From NCBI GenBank assembly GCA_002327335.1, contig DCVH01000041.1:1-5472 (forward strand): a DNA stretch of 5,472 bases, written 5' to 3'. This DNA is from Patescibacteria group bacterium UBA2193. GTDB taxonomy: Bacteria > Patescibacteriota > Minisyncoccia > Moranbacterales > DUUL01. A model generated the notes under the pieces. That model had not been told where the DNA came from. It saw nothing but the letters and a program-made list of their open reading frames with translations, and did no database searches. This document shows, piece by piece, positions 1 to 4,944 of the stretch. Position 1 is the first letter of the stretch. Each line of letters opens with the position of its first letter. The position numbers and the translations under genes were made by a program.

Positions 1-43
1 TTGGAATGGCCAAATGAATCTGAGTGGAGTTGGTGTAATGAAG

Positions 44-75
44 CGGAAGGAAAATCTTTCCGTTTTTTGTTTTTT
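44..75 (+). terminator. Rho-independent terminator of an upstream plus-strand gene
   Basis: A 7-bp stem (44-50 with 56-62, CGGAAGG against CTTTCCG, one G-T pair) encloses the loop AAAAT and is followed by a T-rich tract (63-75) interrupted by one G. This is a classic intrinsic terminator reading rightward. The gene it ends lies mostly to the left of the window; one frame ends with a TGA at 15-17, a suitable 26 nt before the stem, but too few residues remain to identify a product. The tract ends just before the -10 element of the next gene, so the two transcription units abut. Confidence 0.75.
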
Positions 76-76
76 G

Positions 77-86
77 GTGATATAAT
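77..86 (+). promoter_or_regulatory. Extended -10 promoter for the 117-aa charged protein
   Basis: A consensus TATAAT lies at 81-86 and is preceded by TGA at 78-80, giving the extended -10 form TGnTATAAT. No good -35 hexamer sits 16-18 bp upstream, where the terminator stem and T-tract lie; extended -10 promoters often work without one. Transcription would start near 93, leaving a leader of about 20 nt before the ATG at 114. A very similar string, TGATAAAAT, occurs upstream of the psd gene at 2207-2215. Confidence 0.6.
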
Positions 87-113
87 ACTGATGTAATAAT
101 TAAAAATAAAAAT

Positions 114-467
114 ATGGGAGAAAGCTTTGAAGAGGACTATTTTGATTCGCAAAGGAGGGCAGCTAAATTTAATGAAGAAGGAGAAAAATCAGAAGAGCAA
201 CTACAAAAAGAAGCTGAAGAAAAGAGACTTTTAGAAGAAGAAGAGAGTCTTAAAAAAGCAGAATTGTTGAAGGCTGGCTTGGAAAAGGAAAAAACTCCAG
301 ACGAGCAAGATAGTGGAGCTGCTGTTTTTCGAGGAGTAGATCGGGAGCCCGAGGATGTTGAAAAAACCAAGACTTCCAAGGTAGATGAATTGGTTGTTGA
401 ATCGGTAGAAGGTTTTACTGATAAAAAACCATTAGATGATGATATTTCAGGGGCTGGAGAAAAATAG
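114..467 (+). CDS. Small, highly charged hypothetical protein (117 aa)
   Basis: I do not recognise this protein. It is dominated by Glu, Lys and Asp. Residues about 18-60 form a Glu/Lys/Leu-rich stretch likely to be a single long helix or coiled coil. Residues about 61-117 are rich in Pro, Gly, Asp and Ser and look disordered. There is no signal peptide, membrane segment, cysteine pair or catalytic motif. The ATG at 114 is chosen because it lies about 20 nt after a predicted transcription start and opens the frame; no Shine-Dalgarno sequence precedes it. An AGGAGG at 153-158 lies inside the frame and serves no in-frame start. The gene has its own promoter and its own terminator, so it is probably monocistronic. 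That, together with an uninterrupted biased frame, supports a real gene, but low-complexity Glu/Lys sequence makes homology claims unsafe. Confidence 0.7.
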   Translation: MGESFEEDYFDSQRRAAKFNEEGEKSEEQLQKEAEEKRLLEEEESLKKAELLKAGLEKEKTPDEQDSGAAVFRGVDREPEDVEKTKTSKVDELVVESVEGFTDKKPLDDDISGAGEK

Positions 468-487
468 AGATCATATTTCTTCTATTG

Positions 488-524
488 AAAACAGACAAAC
501 TAAAAGTTGTCTGTTTTTTATTTT
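488..524 (+). terminator. Rho-independent terminator after the charged protein
   Basis: A perfect 8-bp stem (ACAGACAA at 491-498 with TTGTCTGT at 507-514) is extended by A-T pairs from the flanking A and T runs. It closes a loop of about 8 nt and runs into TTTTTATTTT. It begins 20 nt after the stop codon at 465-467. The flanking A-tract could let it act from the other strand too, but the T-tract is clearly better for rightward transcription. Confidence 0.85.
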
Positions 525-551
525 GAGAAACTTCATTAGTCTATTTTATTA

Positions 552-724
552 ATTGTCATTCCTGCGACCGCGTGTCGCCTTAGCTTTAGCGGTGGCACAA
601 GGCAGGAATCTATTAGGATGATAATGTTAATAGATTTTTTGTTTTAGGTATGCAATTTCTTGTTATCTGACTAATGGATTCCCTGCCTACCGGCAGGCAG
701 GCGCACTAAATGCGGAATGACAAT
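552..724. repeat. Inverted pair of REP-like palindromic units (BIME/MITE-like element)
   Basis: The ends are perfect 11-bp inverted repeats, ATTGTCATTCC at 552-562 and GGAATGACAAT at 714-724. Inside them a second inverted pair occurs: GGAATCTATTA at 605-615 and TAATGGATTCC at 672-682 (10 of 11 match). The element is therefore two copies of one unit, ATTGTCATTCC...GGAATCyATTA, facing each other: left unit 552-615, right unit 672-724, with a 56-nt core between. The left unit folds on itself (ATTCCTGC 558-565 with GCAGGAAT 602-609, inner ACCGC 567-571 with GCGGT 589-593). The right unit carries a hairpin CCTGCC-TACC-GGCAGG at 682-697. It lies between convergent genes and has no coding frame of note. 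No target-site duplication is evident. It resembles REP/BIME-type elements; mobility is not shown. Confidence 0.8.
608..641 (+). terminator. Possible weak A+T-rich terminator inside the repeat core
   Basis: ATCTATTA (608-615) pairs perfectly with TAATAGAT (628-635) across a 12-nt loop and is followed by a T run through 640. The stem has only one G-C pair, so stability is low. It overlaps the end of the left REP-like unit, and the stem may be a by-product of that repeat's sequence. Confidence 0.25.
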
Positions 725-766
725 AAAAAGGAATTGCCAATGAAAAATTCGAAAATGTAAACAACA

Positions 767-1351
767 CTAAGAAATTTTACATATTAATTCCAAAACTTTT
801 GGGATTTTTTTGAAGTCTTCCAGAAGAGTTTTGCGAAGACTGCCATTATAGAGGGCGGCGGCGGGGTGGTAGCTGGGGAAGATTGTAATTTGTTTGAGAG
901 GGGGAAATGGTTTTCGGAAAGCTCGGCCGTGAGCTTCGGATATTTTTGCGTTTGGGATGAAAAGTTCCAGACTATGGCGACCAAGTGGGATGATTATTTT
1001 TGGTTGAATTATTGCAAGTTGTTTTTCAAGCCAATGCCAGCAAATCTTTTTTTCTTCAGGAAGCGGGTCGCGGTTATTTGGTGGTCGGCACTTCACGGTG
1101 TTGGCAATATAGATGTCTTCACGTTTGAGATTGATTGAAGCAAGCAGTTCATTTAAGAATTTTCCAGCAGAACCAACGAAAGGACGACCGAGTTCGTCTT
1201 CTTTTTTTCCAGGGCCTTCTCCGATAAACATAATTTCCGCATTAGCAGACCCTTCTCCCGGAACAACCTGATTGCAAGTTTTTCGCAGGGCACACTGAGT
1301 GCAGGCGAGCATTTGTTTGTTTAGATTGTTGAGGAGGGTTTGTTGGGACAT
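767..1351 (-). CDS. Type 4 (4Fe-4S) uracil-DNA glycosylase
   Basis: This enzyme excises uracil from DNA, the first step of base-excision repair after cytosine deamination or dUTP misincorporation. The 194-residue length is typical of family 4 (Udg4/UdgA). Four cysteines placed as in the family's iron-sulfur ligands are visible: C17 and C20 (CxxC), C88 and C104. Motif 1 is GEGPG at residues 44-48, followed by the ED at 51-52 and GRPFVG at 55-60. The NTVKCRPP segment (84-91) carries the conserved Asn region, and PSYHPAA (159-165) is the motif-2 loop with His162. The ATG at 1349-1351 starts directly before the normal N-terminal helix. No Shine-Dalgarno sequence precedes it, only A+T-rich DNA. 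It lies on the same strand as the phosphoesterase, 116 bp downstream. Family assignment is firm; the exact physiological substrate range is inferred from the family. Confidence 0.95.
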   Translation of the reverse strand: MSQQTLLNNLNKQMLACTQCALRKTCNQVVPGEGSANAEIMFIGEGPGKKEDELGRPFVGSAGKFLNELLASINLKREDIYIANTVKCRPPNNRDPLPEEKKICWHWLEKQLAIIQPKIIIPLGRHSLELFIPNAKISEAHGRAFRKPFPPLKQITIFPSYHPAAALYNGSLRKTLLEDFKKIPKVLELICKIS

Positions 1352-1467
1352 TATAAAATTTTATAATTTTTAATTTTATAATTTTTTAAAATAATTTATA
1401 ATGCTTTAATTTTAAAACATTAAAAATTTAGATTTATTTATAAAATTAATAATTCAAAAATTAAAAA
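1352..1467. other. A+T-only-like spacer with a 15-bp tandem duplication
   Basis: This 116-bp spacer between the two minus-strand genes is almost entirely A and T. AATTTTATAATTTTT occurs twice with no gap, at 1357-1371 and 1372-1386. A 9-bp inverted repeat, TTTTAAAAT at 1384-1392 and ATTTTAAAA at 1409-1417, could form a weak hairpin. Several -10-like strings for leftward transcription of the glycosylase are present, including TATAAT overlapping its start codon, but no single promoter can be singled out. No coding frame is seen. Confidence 0.6.
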
Positions 1468-1992
1468 TTAGTTAAGATTGTCTATTCTTATCAATTTGAA
1501 TTTATCATTTTCGGTTTCCCATACAGCGAAAGTGGGTGGATAAATTTCTCCGGCGAGAGTGCCGGGGTTGAGCATTTTGCAGTTGTCAATTTTTTCTTCC
1601 CATGGTTTGTGGGTGTGTCCATAGAAAACAAAATCATATTTTCCGGTGGAGGCTAGTTTTTTAGCGACATTCGGAAAGTGCACAAACGCGATTTTTTTCT
1701 CTTCTTTTCGGGCAGGGGAGGAGGAGATTGTTGTTTCGCCAAAATCTTTATAAATAAAAGTATTTTTGTATTTTTTTTGTGATTCAAGGTCTCGCAAGTC
1801 ATCATAATCAGCATTACCAAAAGTGTAATGAATTGTTCCGGAAAAATTGTCATTCAAAAAATCCATTATTTCCAGGGATGCCAAATCCCCACAACAAATA
1901 ATCATTTCTATTTTTTCGTCTTCAAGATATCTCAAAACTTTTTTGAGATTGGTCTCGTTATTATGAATGTCGGAAGTGATGGCGATTTTCAT
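1468..1992 (-). CDS. YfcE/MJ0936-family metallophosphoesterase
   Basis: This is a calcineurin-like, two-metal phosphodiesterase or phosphatase of the small YfcE/MJ0936 (Metallophos_2) type, probably cytosolic. The metal-binding blocks appear in order in 174 residues, the usual family size: DxH at D8-H10, GD at 35-36, GNAD at 59-62 (usually GNCD or GNHD), H105, GHTH at 125-128 and NPGT at 142-145. The usual HG around the fourth block is HF here, a mild departure. There are no extra domains, signal peptide or membrane segment. The ATG at 1990-1992 begins the canonical MKIAITSDIH strand, so the start is secure. The natural substrate cannot be read from the sequence; members hydrolyse model phosphodiesters, and true targets are mostly unknown. 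It is followed on the same strand by the uracil-DNA glycosylase, but the 116-bp gap leaves co-transcription uncertain. Confidence 0.93.
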   Translation of the reverse strand: MKIAITSDIHNNETNLKKVLRYLEDEKIEMIICCGDLASLEIMDFLNDNFSGTIHYTFGNADYDDLRDLESQKKYKNTFIYKDFGETTISSSPARKEEKKIAFVHFPNVAKKLASTGKYDFVFYGHTHKPWEEKIDNCKMLNPGTLAGEIYPPTFAVWETENDKFKLIRIDNLN

Positions 1993-1998
1993 ATGGTT

Positions 1999-2028
1999 AT
2001 TTTAATCTATTTTTTCAATATTTTCCAA
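1999..2028 (-). promoter_or_regulatory. Candidate promoter for the phosphoesterase, possibly leaderless
   Basis: Reading leftward, TTGGAA (2023-2028) and TAAAAT (1999-2004) are separated by 18 bp and resemble -35 and -10 elements. A start about 7 nt beyond the -10 would fall at or beside the ATG (1992), giving a transcript with little or no leader. That agrees with the lack of a Shine-Dalgarno sequence. The region is A+T-rich, so chance matches are common. Confidence 0.35.
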
Positions 2029-2206
2029 TTAACCTCAAAATTTTTTTAGAACATCTTACGTTTTTCACTTACAGTGATTAATTTAGTATATCCCTTAAAA
2101 GATATGTATGCCAGCTTTTCTTTTTTAAAGACTTATATCAGCTTCAAAGAGTATTTTTTTATAGAGAGGTTAAAATTTAATTGGCAAAGACGGTTTGGGT
2201 ATTGTG

Positions 2207-2215
2207 TGATAAAAT
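2207..2215 (+). promoter_or_regulatory. Extended -10 promoter for the psd operon
   Basis: TGATAAAAT is a TGn-type extended -10 with hexamer TAAAAT at 2210-2215. It would start transcription near 2222, about 30 nt before the ATG at 2252. A TTGGCA at 2181-2186 is too far (23 bp) to be a normal -35. An alternative is TTGGGT (2195-2200) with TAACAT (2218-2223) at 17-bp spacing. The match to the promoter at 77-86 favours the extended -10. Confidence 0.45.
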
Positions 2216-2251
2216 AGTAACATCTGGATAATATAAATTAATATCGCTATT

Positions 2252-3070
2252 ATGAAAAGATTTATCTCTAGGATAATCGGCAAGGTTTTTAGTGTTAGTT
2301 TTCCTAAGGCTATTCAGCTAAGTTTAAATAGATTATTCATAAGATTGTCCAAGATAGATTTGTCGGAATTTAATGAGATAAGTAGCTACACATCTTTACA
2401 AGAAATTTTTACTAGAAATTTGAAAAAACAAAGAATTTTTTCTGAAGTTTCTGGAGATGTTATCTCGCCAGCTGATTCTAAGATTGTTCAATATGGTGAT
2501 ATTGAAAATGGTAATCTATTAAAAATAAAAGGCATAACATATAGCATTAAGGATTTATTAACTTCTAATATCAATGATGAAAATTTGAGAATAATGCAGA
2601 TGGGTAAATTTATAAATTTTTATCTTTCTCCAAGAGATTATCATCATTTTCATGCTCCAATAGATTTTTATCTTCAAAATATAGTTCATGTTCCCGGTGA
2701 CCTTTTTTCTGTTAGAGAATCTGTTGCCAGAAAGAAAAAAGTTTTTTCTATTAATGAGAGGGTTGTGATGGAATGTGTTATCGGTGGCAACCAATTATGC
2801 TACTTGATTTTTGTTGGAGCTTTCGGCGTGGGGAATATAAAAATTTTCAAAGAGTCGAAATTGCAAACAAATTCAGCTAAAAAAAATAGCCCAACTTTAT
2901 ATAAATATACAAAACCGATATTTTTTAAAAAGGGAGAGGATATTGGATGTTTTAATTTTGGTTCATCGGTCGTGGCCCTATTCTCTGGAAAAATTGAATT
3001 TAAAGAGAATTTACTAAAGAAGAAAGTGAGATTTAGCGATACGATTGGAAGTCTAATTATTAATAAATAA
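2252..3070 (+). CDS. psd: Phosphatidylserine decarboxylase proenzyme
   Basis: Psd is a pyruvoyl enzyme that decarboxylates phosphatidylserine to phosphatidylethanolamine at the inner face of the membrane. Family blocks are seen in order over 272 residues: SPAD at 72-75 (catalytic-region Asp75; the next residue is Ser where Gly is usual), YLSPRDYHHFHAP at 124-136 (His131 and His134), PGDLFSV at 148-154, NERVV at 168-172, VGAFGVG at 188-194, and KGEDIGCFNFGSS at 227-239. Self-cleavage is expected between Gly237 and Ser238, turning Ser238 into the pyruvoyl group; GSS replaces the GST of E. coli LGST. It is somewhat shorter than the 322-residue E. coli enzyme. The N-terminal 30 residues are basic and amphipathic, suiting peripheral membrane attachment. 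No Shine-Dalgarno sequence precedes the ATG. The next gene starts 4 nt after the stop, so the two form an operon. Its G+C looks lower than that of flanking genes. Confidence 0.93.
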   Translation: MKRFISRIIGKVFSVSFPKAIQLSLNRLFIRLSKIDLSEFNEISSYTSLQEIFTRNLKKQRIFSEVSGDVISPADSKIVQYGDIENGNLLKIKGITYSIKDLLTSNINDENLRIMQMGKFINFYLSPRDYHHFHAPIDFYLQNIVHVPGDLFSVRESVARKKKVFSINERVVMECVIGGNQLCYLIFVGAFGVGNIKIFKESKLQTNSAKKNSPTLYKYTKPIFFKKGEDIGCFNFGSSVVALFSGKIEFKENLLKKKVRFSDTIGSLIINK

Positions 3071-3074
3071 AAAA

Positions 3075-4262
3075 ATGTATCACATACTCAATAGAACAAC
3101 TTTATATCCAGATATTATAGATGAATTTTCTAAGGCCAAAGAGCGAATTATTATAGATGCGTATATTTGGATTAATGATGAGATTGGTAATAAATTAGCA
3201 CAGGCTGTTTTTTCTGTAGCAGAAAGAGGCGTGAAAGTGTATATTCGCAAGGATCTTTCAGGGTCTGTATTTGAGCACACCCCAGGCAGAATTCCTTTTT
3301 TTCTGAAAAAATCTGACCTAGAAGAGGGTGGACCGCTTATGATGTCAGCCAAATTTTTCAATAATGTGGCATATCATATTTATGGTAAGAAATCACGTCC
3401 AGAAATTAAGCCTAATATCGTCTTAGACAGCATGGGCAAGCATAAGAATATTTTTATTGATAATTTTCCTCTTTTTAATCATGGAAAACTTTTGGTTGTT
3501 GATGATATCTCCTATGTTGGAGGGCAATGTATTTCAAATGACTATACTATATGGAAAGATTATAATATTAAAATAAAAAATCAAAAAGTTACAGAAAATA
3601 TCATTAGAAAAATAAATGGAGAAAAAGAGGTTCATGAAAACCAAGATGTGATTTTTTTGCATAATATTTTTTCGAAAGACAAATCCATATATCATTATAT
3701 GAAAGATTTTATAGATGATCTAAAAGAAAAAGAAAAACTTTTAATTGAAATGTCGTATTTTGGAATGTGGTTTTTTCCTATTATAAAAAAAGCTATAAAA
3801 AGAGGAGTCGAGGTGACTATTTTAACTTCCAAAGAAGCTGATACTAATCATCATACAAATATGCTATTTCTATCAAAACTCTTAAAGTTGAAAAAAGATA
3901 ACGTGGCTGTATTTTTGTCAGATGATATGATTCATACAAAGGGGATGGTAAATACAAAAAAAGTTATCATTGGAGCTGCTAATTTTCATAGTGCTAATAG
4001 CTTTTTTAAAGGATTAAATGAGCAAAATATCTATTCAGAAAATAAGGAGCTTGTAAATAATATTATCGATTGTTTCAAAAAAGATATTGGCGAATCAACT
4101 AAAATTAACAATCATCTTGAATTACCAAAATTTAGTAAGCGGAAAGCTATAGTGGAAAGATTTTTTGTGTTGGTTTCAATTTATTTTGTATCTTTTAACA
4201 AAAGGAAAATACAAAAATATAGAGATGTGGCTAATGAGAGACTAGTAAAAGAATATGTATAG
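3075..4262 (+). CDS. Cardiolipin-synthase-like phospholipase D superfamily protein
   Basis: This 395-residue protein has the two-lobed PLDc_2 layout. Lobe 1 has the cardiolipin-synthase-like opening (DAYIWINDEIG 28-38, ERGVKV 50-55) and an intact HKD motif, H136-K138-D143, followed by GG at 149-150 and a WKD near 160-162. Lobe 2 has a MSYF segment (226-229), RGVEVTIL (243-250) and HTK at 287-289, then GAANF at 300-304. The Asp expected at 294 is Thr, so the second HKD is incomplete. There are no N-terminal membrane helices, unlike ClsA; a hydrophobic patch at 363-374 may touch the membrane. Members transfer phosphatidyl groups: cardiolipin synthases join phosphatidylglycerol with another phospholipid, and E. 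coli-type phosphatidylserine synthase is also in this superfamily. Coupling to psd (4-nt gap) fits either role: making its phosphatidylserine substrate or using its phosphatidylethanolamine product. Sequence style favours a Cls/ClsB/ClsC-like enzyme; reaction uncertain. Confidence 0.85.
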   Translation: MYHILNRTTLYPDIIDEFSKAKERIIIDAYIWINDEIGNKLAQAVFSVAERGVKVYIRKDLSGSVFEHTPGRIPFFLKKSDLEEGGPLMMSAKFFNNVAYHIYGKKSRPEIKPNIVLDSMGKHKNIFIDNFPLFNHGKLLVVDDISYVGGQCISNDYTIWKDYNIKIKNQKVTENIIRKINGEKEVHENQDVIFLHNIFSKDKSIYHYMKDFIDDLKEKEKLLIEMSYFGMWFFPIIKKAIKRGVEVTILTSKEADTNHHTNMLFLSKLLKLKKDNVAVFLSDDMIHTKGMVNTKKVIIGAANFHSANSFFKGLNEQNIYSENKELVNNIIDCFKKDIGESTKINNHLELPKFSKRKAIVERFFVLVSIYFVSFNKRKIQKYRDVANERLVKEYV

Positions 4263-4445
4263 CATCTTAGAACAAAGCAGTTTTCATTAAGGACATTGGT
4301 AATTTCCTAGAAAAATAAATGTTCTAAAAATTAAAAATTTTCAAATTTGATTAACAAAAGATATCATTAGTTATGAAAAAAATATTTAAATATCTTCGGA
4401 TAAACAATAATTGATAAACTTGAAATAATAGGCGTCTGCTGATTT
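4263..4445. other. A+T-rich convergent spacer after the PLD gene
   Basis: The spacer lies between the ends of the plus-strand lipid operon and the minus-strand GNAT remnant. TTAGAAC (4267-4273) and GTTCTAA (4321-4327) form a 7-bp inverted repeat 47 nt apart. ATATTTAAATAT at 4382-4393 is a perfect palindrome next to an A run (T run on the minus strand) and could weakly end leftward transcription. TATC-TTCG-GATA at 4391-4402 forms a short stem with a UUCG loop on the plus strand. No strong terminator and no coding frame are seen. Confidence 0.4.
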
Positions 4446-4930
4446 TTATTTTAAAAGCACTTTTTCCATATAATGAGCGGATTGGTTTTTGCCGTATTGA
4501 ACTTTGCAAATTAGATTGAAACCGTTTTTTTGCCAGAAGGAAAGACTGTTTTGAACGGAAACGAGTGATTGGAGAGAAAGTTTTTGTTTTTAGTTTGTTT
4601 GTCGGCTTCACGCAAGAGAATTTTTGGGTAGCCTTTCCTTTGATGATCTGGGTGAATGGGCAATGTCATGAAGGTGTATGCAATTCTCTGTTTCAAGGAT
4701 GGCTAATTTGTGGTTAAGTGGTTTGAACAATCCTTTGAAATAGGGATGAAAAAAAAGTAACCACAAAGAATATTTTTGTTTGAAATTCCGAGACAGCCTT
4801 CCGGAAAAACTTTTATTATATTTGCAAATGTTTCTTTTTTTTCGTGATATTCTGAGATATAAACATTTGCCTGAATTGCAAGAATGTCATCTATACAGGC
4901 ATAAGTTAATCGTTTGATGGTTGGATTCAT
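4446..4930 (-). pseudogene. GNAT-family N-acetyltransferase, broken by three frameshifts
   Basis: Read through three single-base indels, this region gives a complete GNAT domain of about 161 residues; as it stands, the first frame stops at 4703-4705. Frame one (4930 to about 4757) encodes MNPTIKRLT...ILCGYFFF. After the A8 run at 4749-4756 the frame changes to read HPYFKGLFKPLNHKLAI and then HLHDIA. At the GGG of 4658-4660 it changes back, giving IHPDHQRKGYPKILL, the acetyl-CoA-binding motif A. Near the T5 tracts at 4581-4591 it shifts again, giving SLSFWQKNGF and ending in MEKVLLK with TAA at 4446-4448. The indels are consistent with minus one, plus one, minus one; adding the single net missing base makes the length divisible by three. 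The Q-x-x-G-x-G/A motif reads QRKGYP, a change at a conserved position that hints at relaxed selection. It follows nfo by 14 nt, so it was probably co-transcribed. The acetylated substrate is unknown. Confidence 0.85.
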
Positions 4931-4944
4931 TTTTTAAAAGATTC

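Larger units (their letters stand above)
1993..2251. other. Intergenic region between divergent genes
   Basis: This 259-bp stretch separates the leftward phosphoesterase from the rightward psd operon and must hold both promoters. Apart from the candidate promoters, only a small TCACT-TAC-AGTGA palindrome (2065-2077) is visible; it is perfect but short and could be an operator or chance. A 37-codon frame from ATG 2104 to TAG 2215-2217 has no recognisable features and overlaps the psd promoter; I do not call it a gene. Confidence 0.5.

Noticed and set aside
1..96. Open frames at the left edge in frames 1 and 2, running to 96 and 84
   Set aside because: Both would run through the terminator stem and T-tract at 44-75. 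The third frame ends at 15-17, which better fits a gene end, but too little is visible to annotate.
552..724. CRISPR array or insertion sequence
   Set aside because: There are only two units in inverted rather than direct orientation, no regular spacers and no transposase frame.
866..1138. 90-codon plus-strand open frame inside the glycosylase gene
   Set aside because: It lies antisense to a well-conserved Udg4 gene and shows no recognisable motif; a shadow frame.
2104..2217. 37-codon open frame from ATG 2104 in the intergenic region upstream of psd
   Set aside because: No ribosome site, no recognisable features, and it overlaps the likely psd promoter. Open frames of this length arise by chance.
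4391..4402. UUCG-loop hairpin as a terminator for the lipid operon
   Set aside because: The stem is only 4 bp and no T-tract follows on the plus strand.
4351..4611. 86-codon minus-strand open frame
   Set aside because: It is the third frame across the GNAT remnant; the GNAT motifs are in the other two frames.
4446..4930. Programmed ribosomal frameshifting in the GNAT gene
   Set aside because: Three separate shifts in two directions would be required, with no slippery heptamer or downstream structure; mutation or sequence error is simpler.
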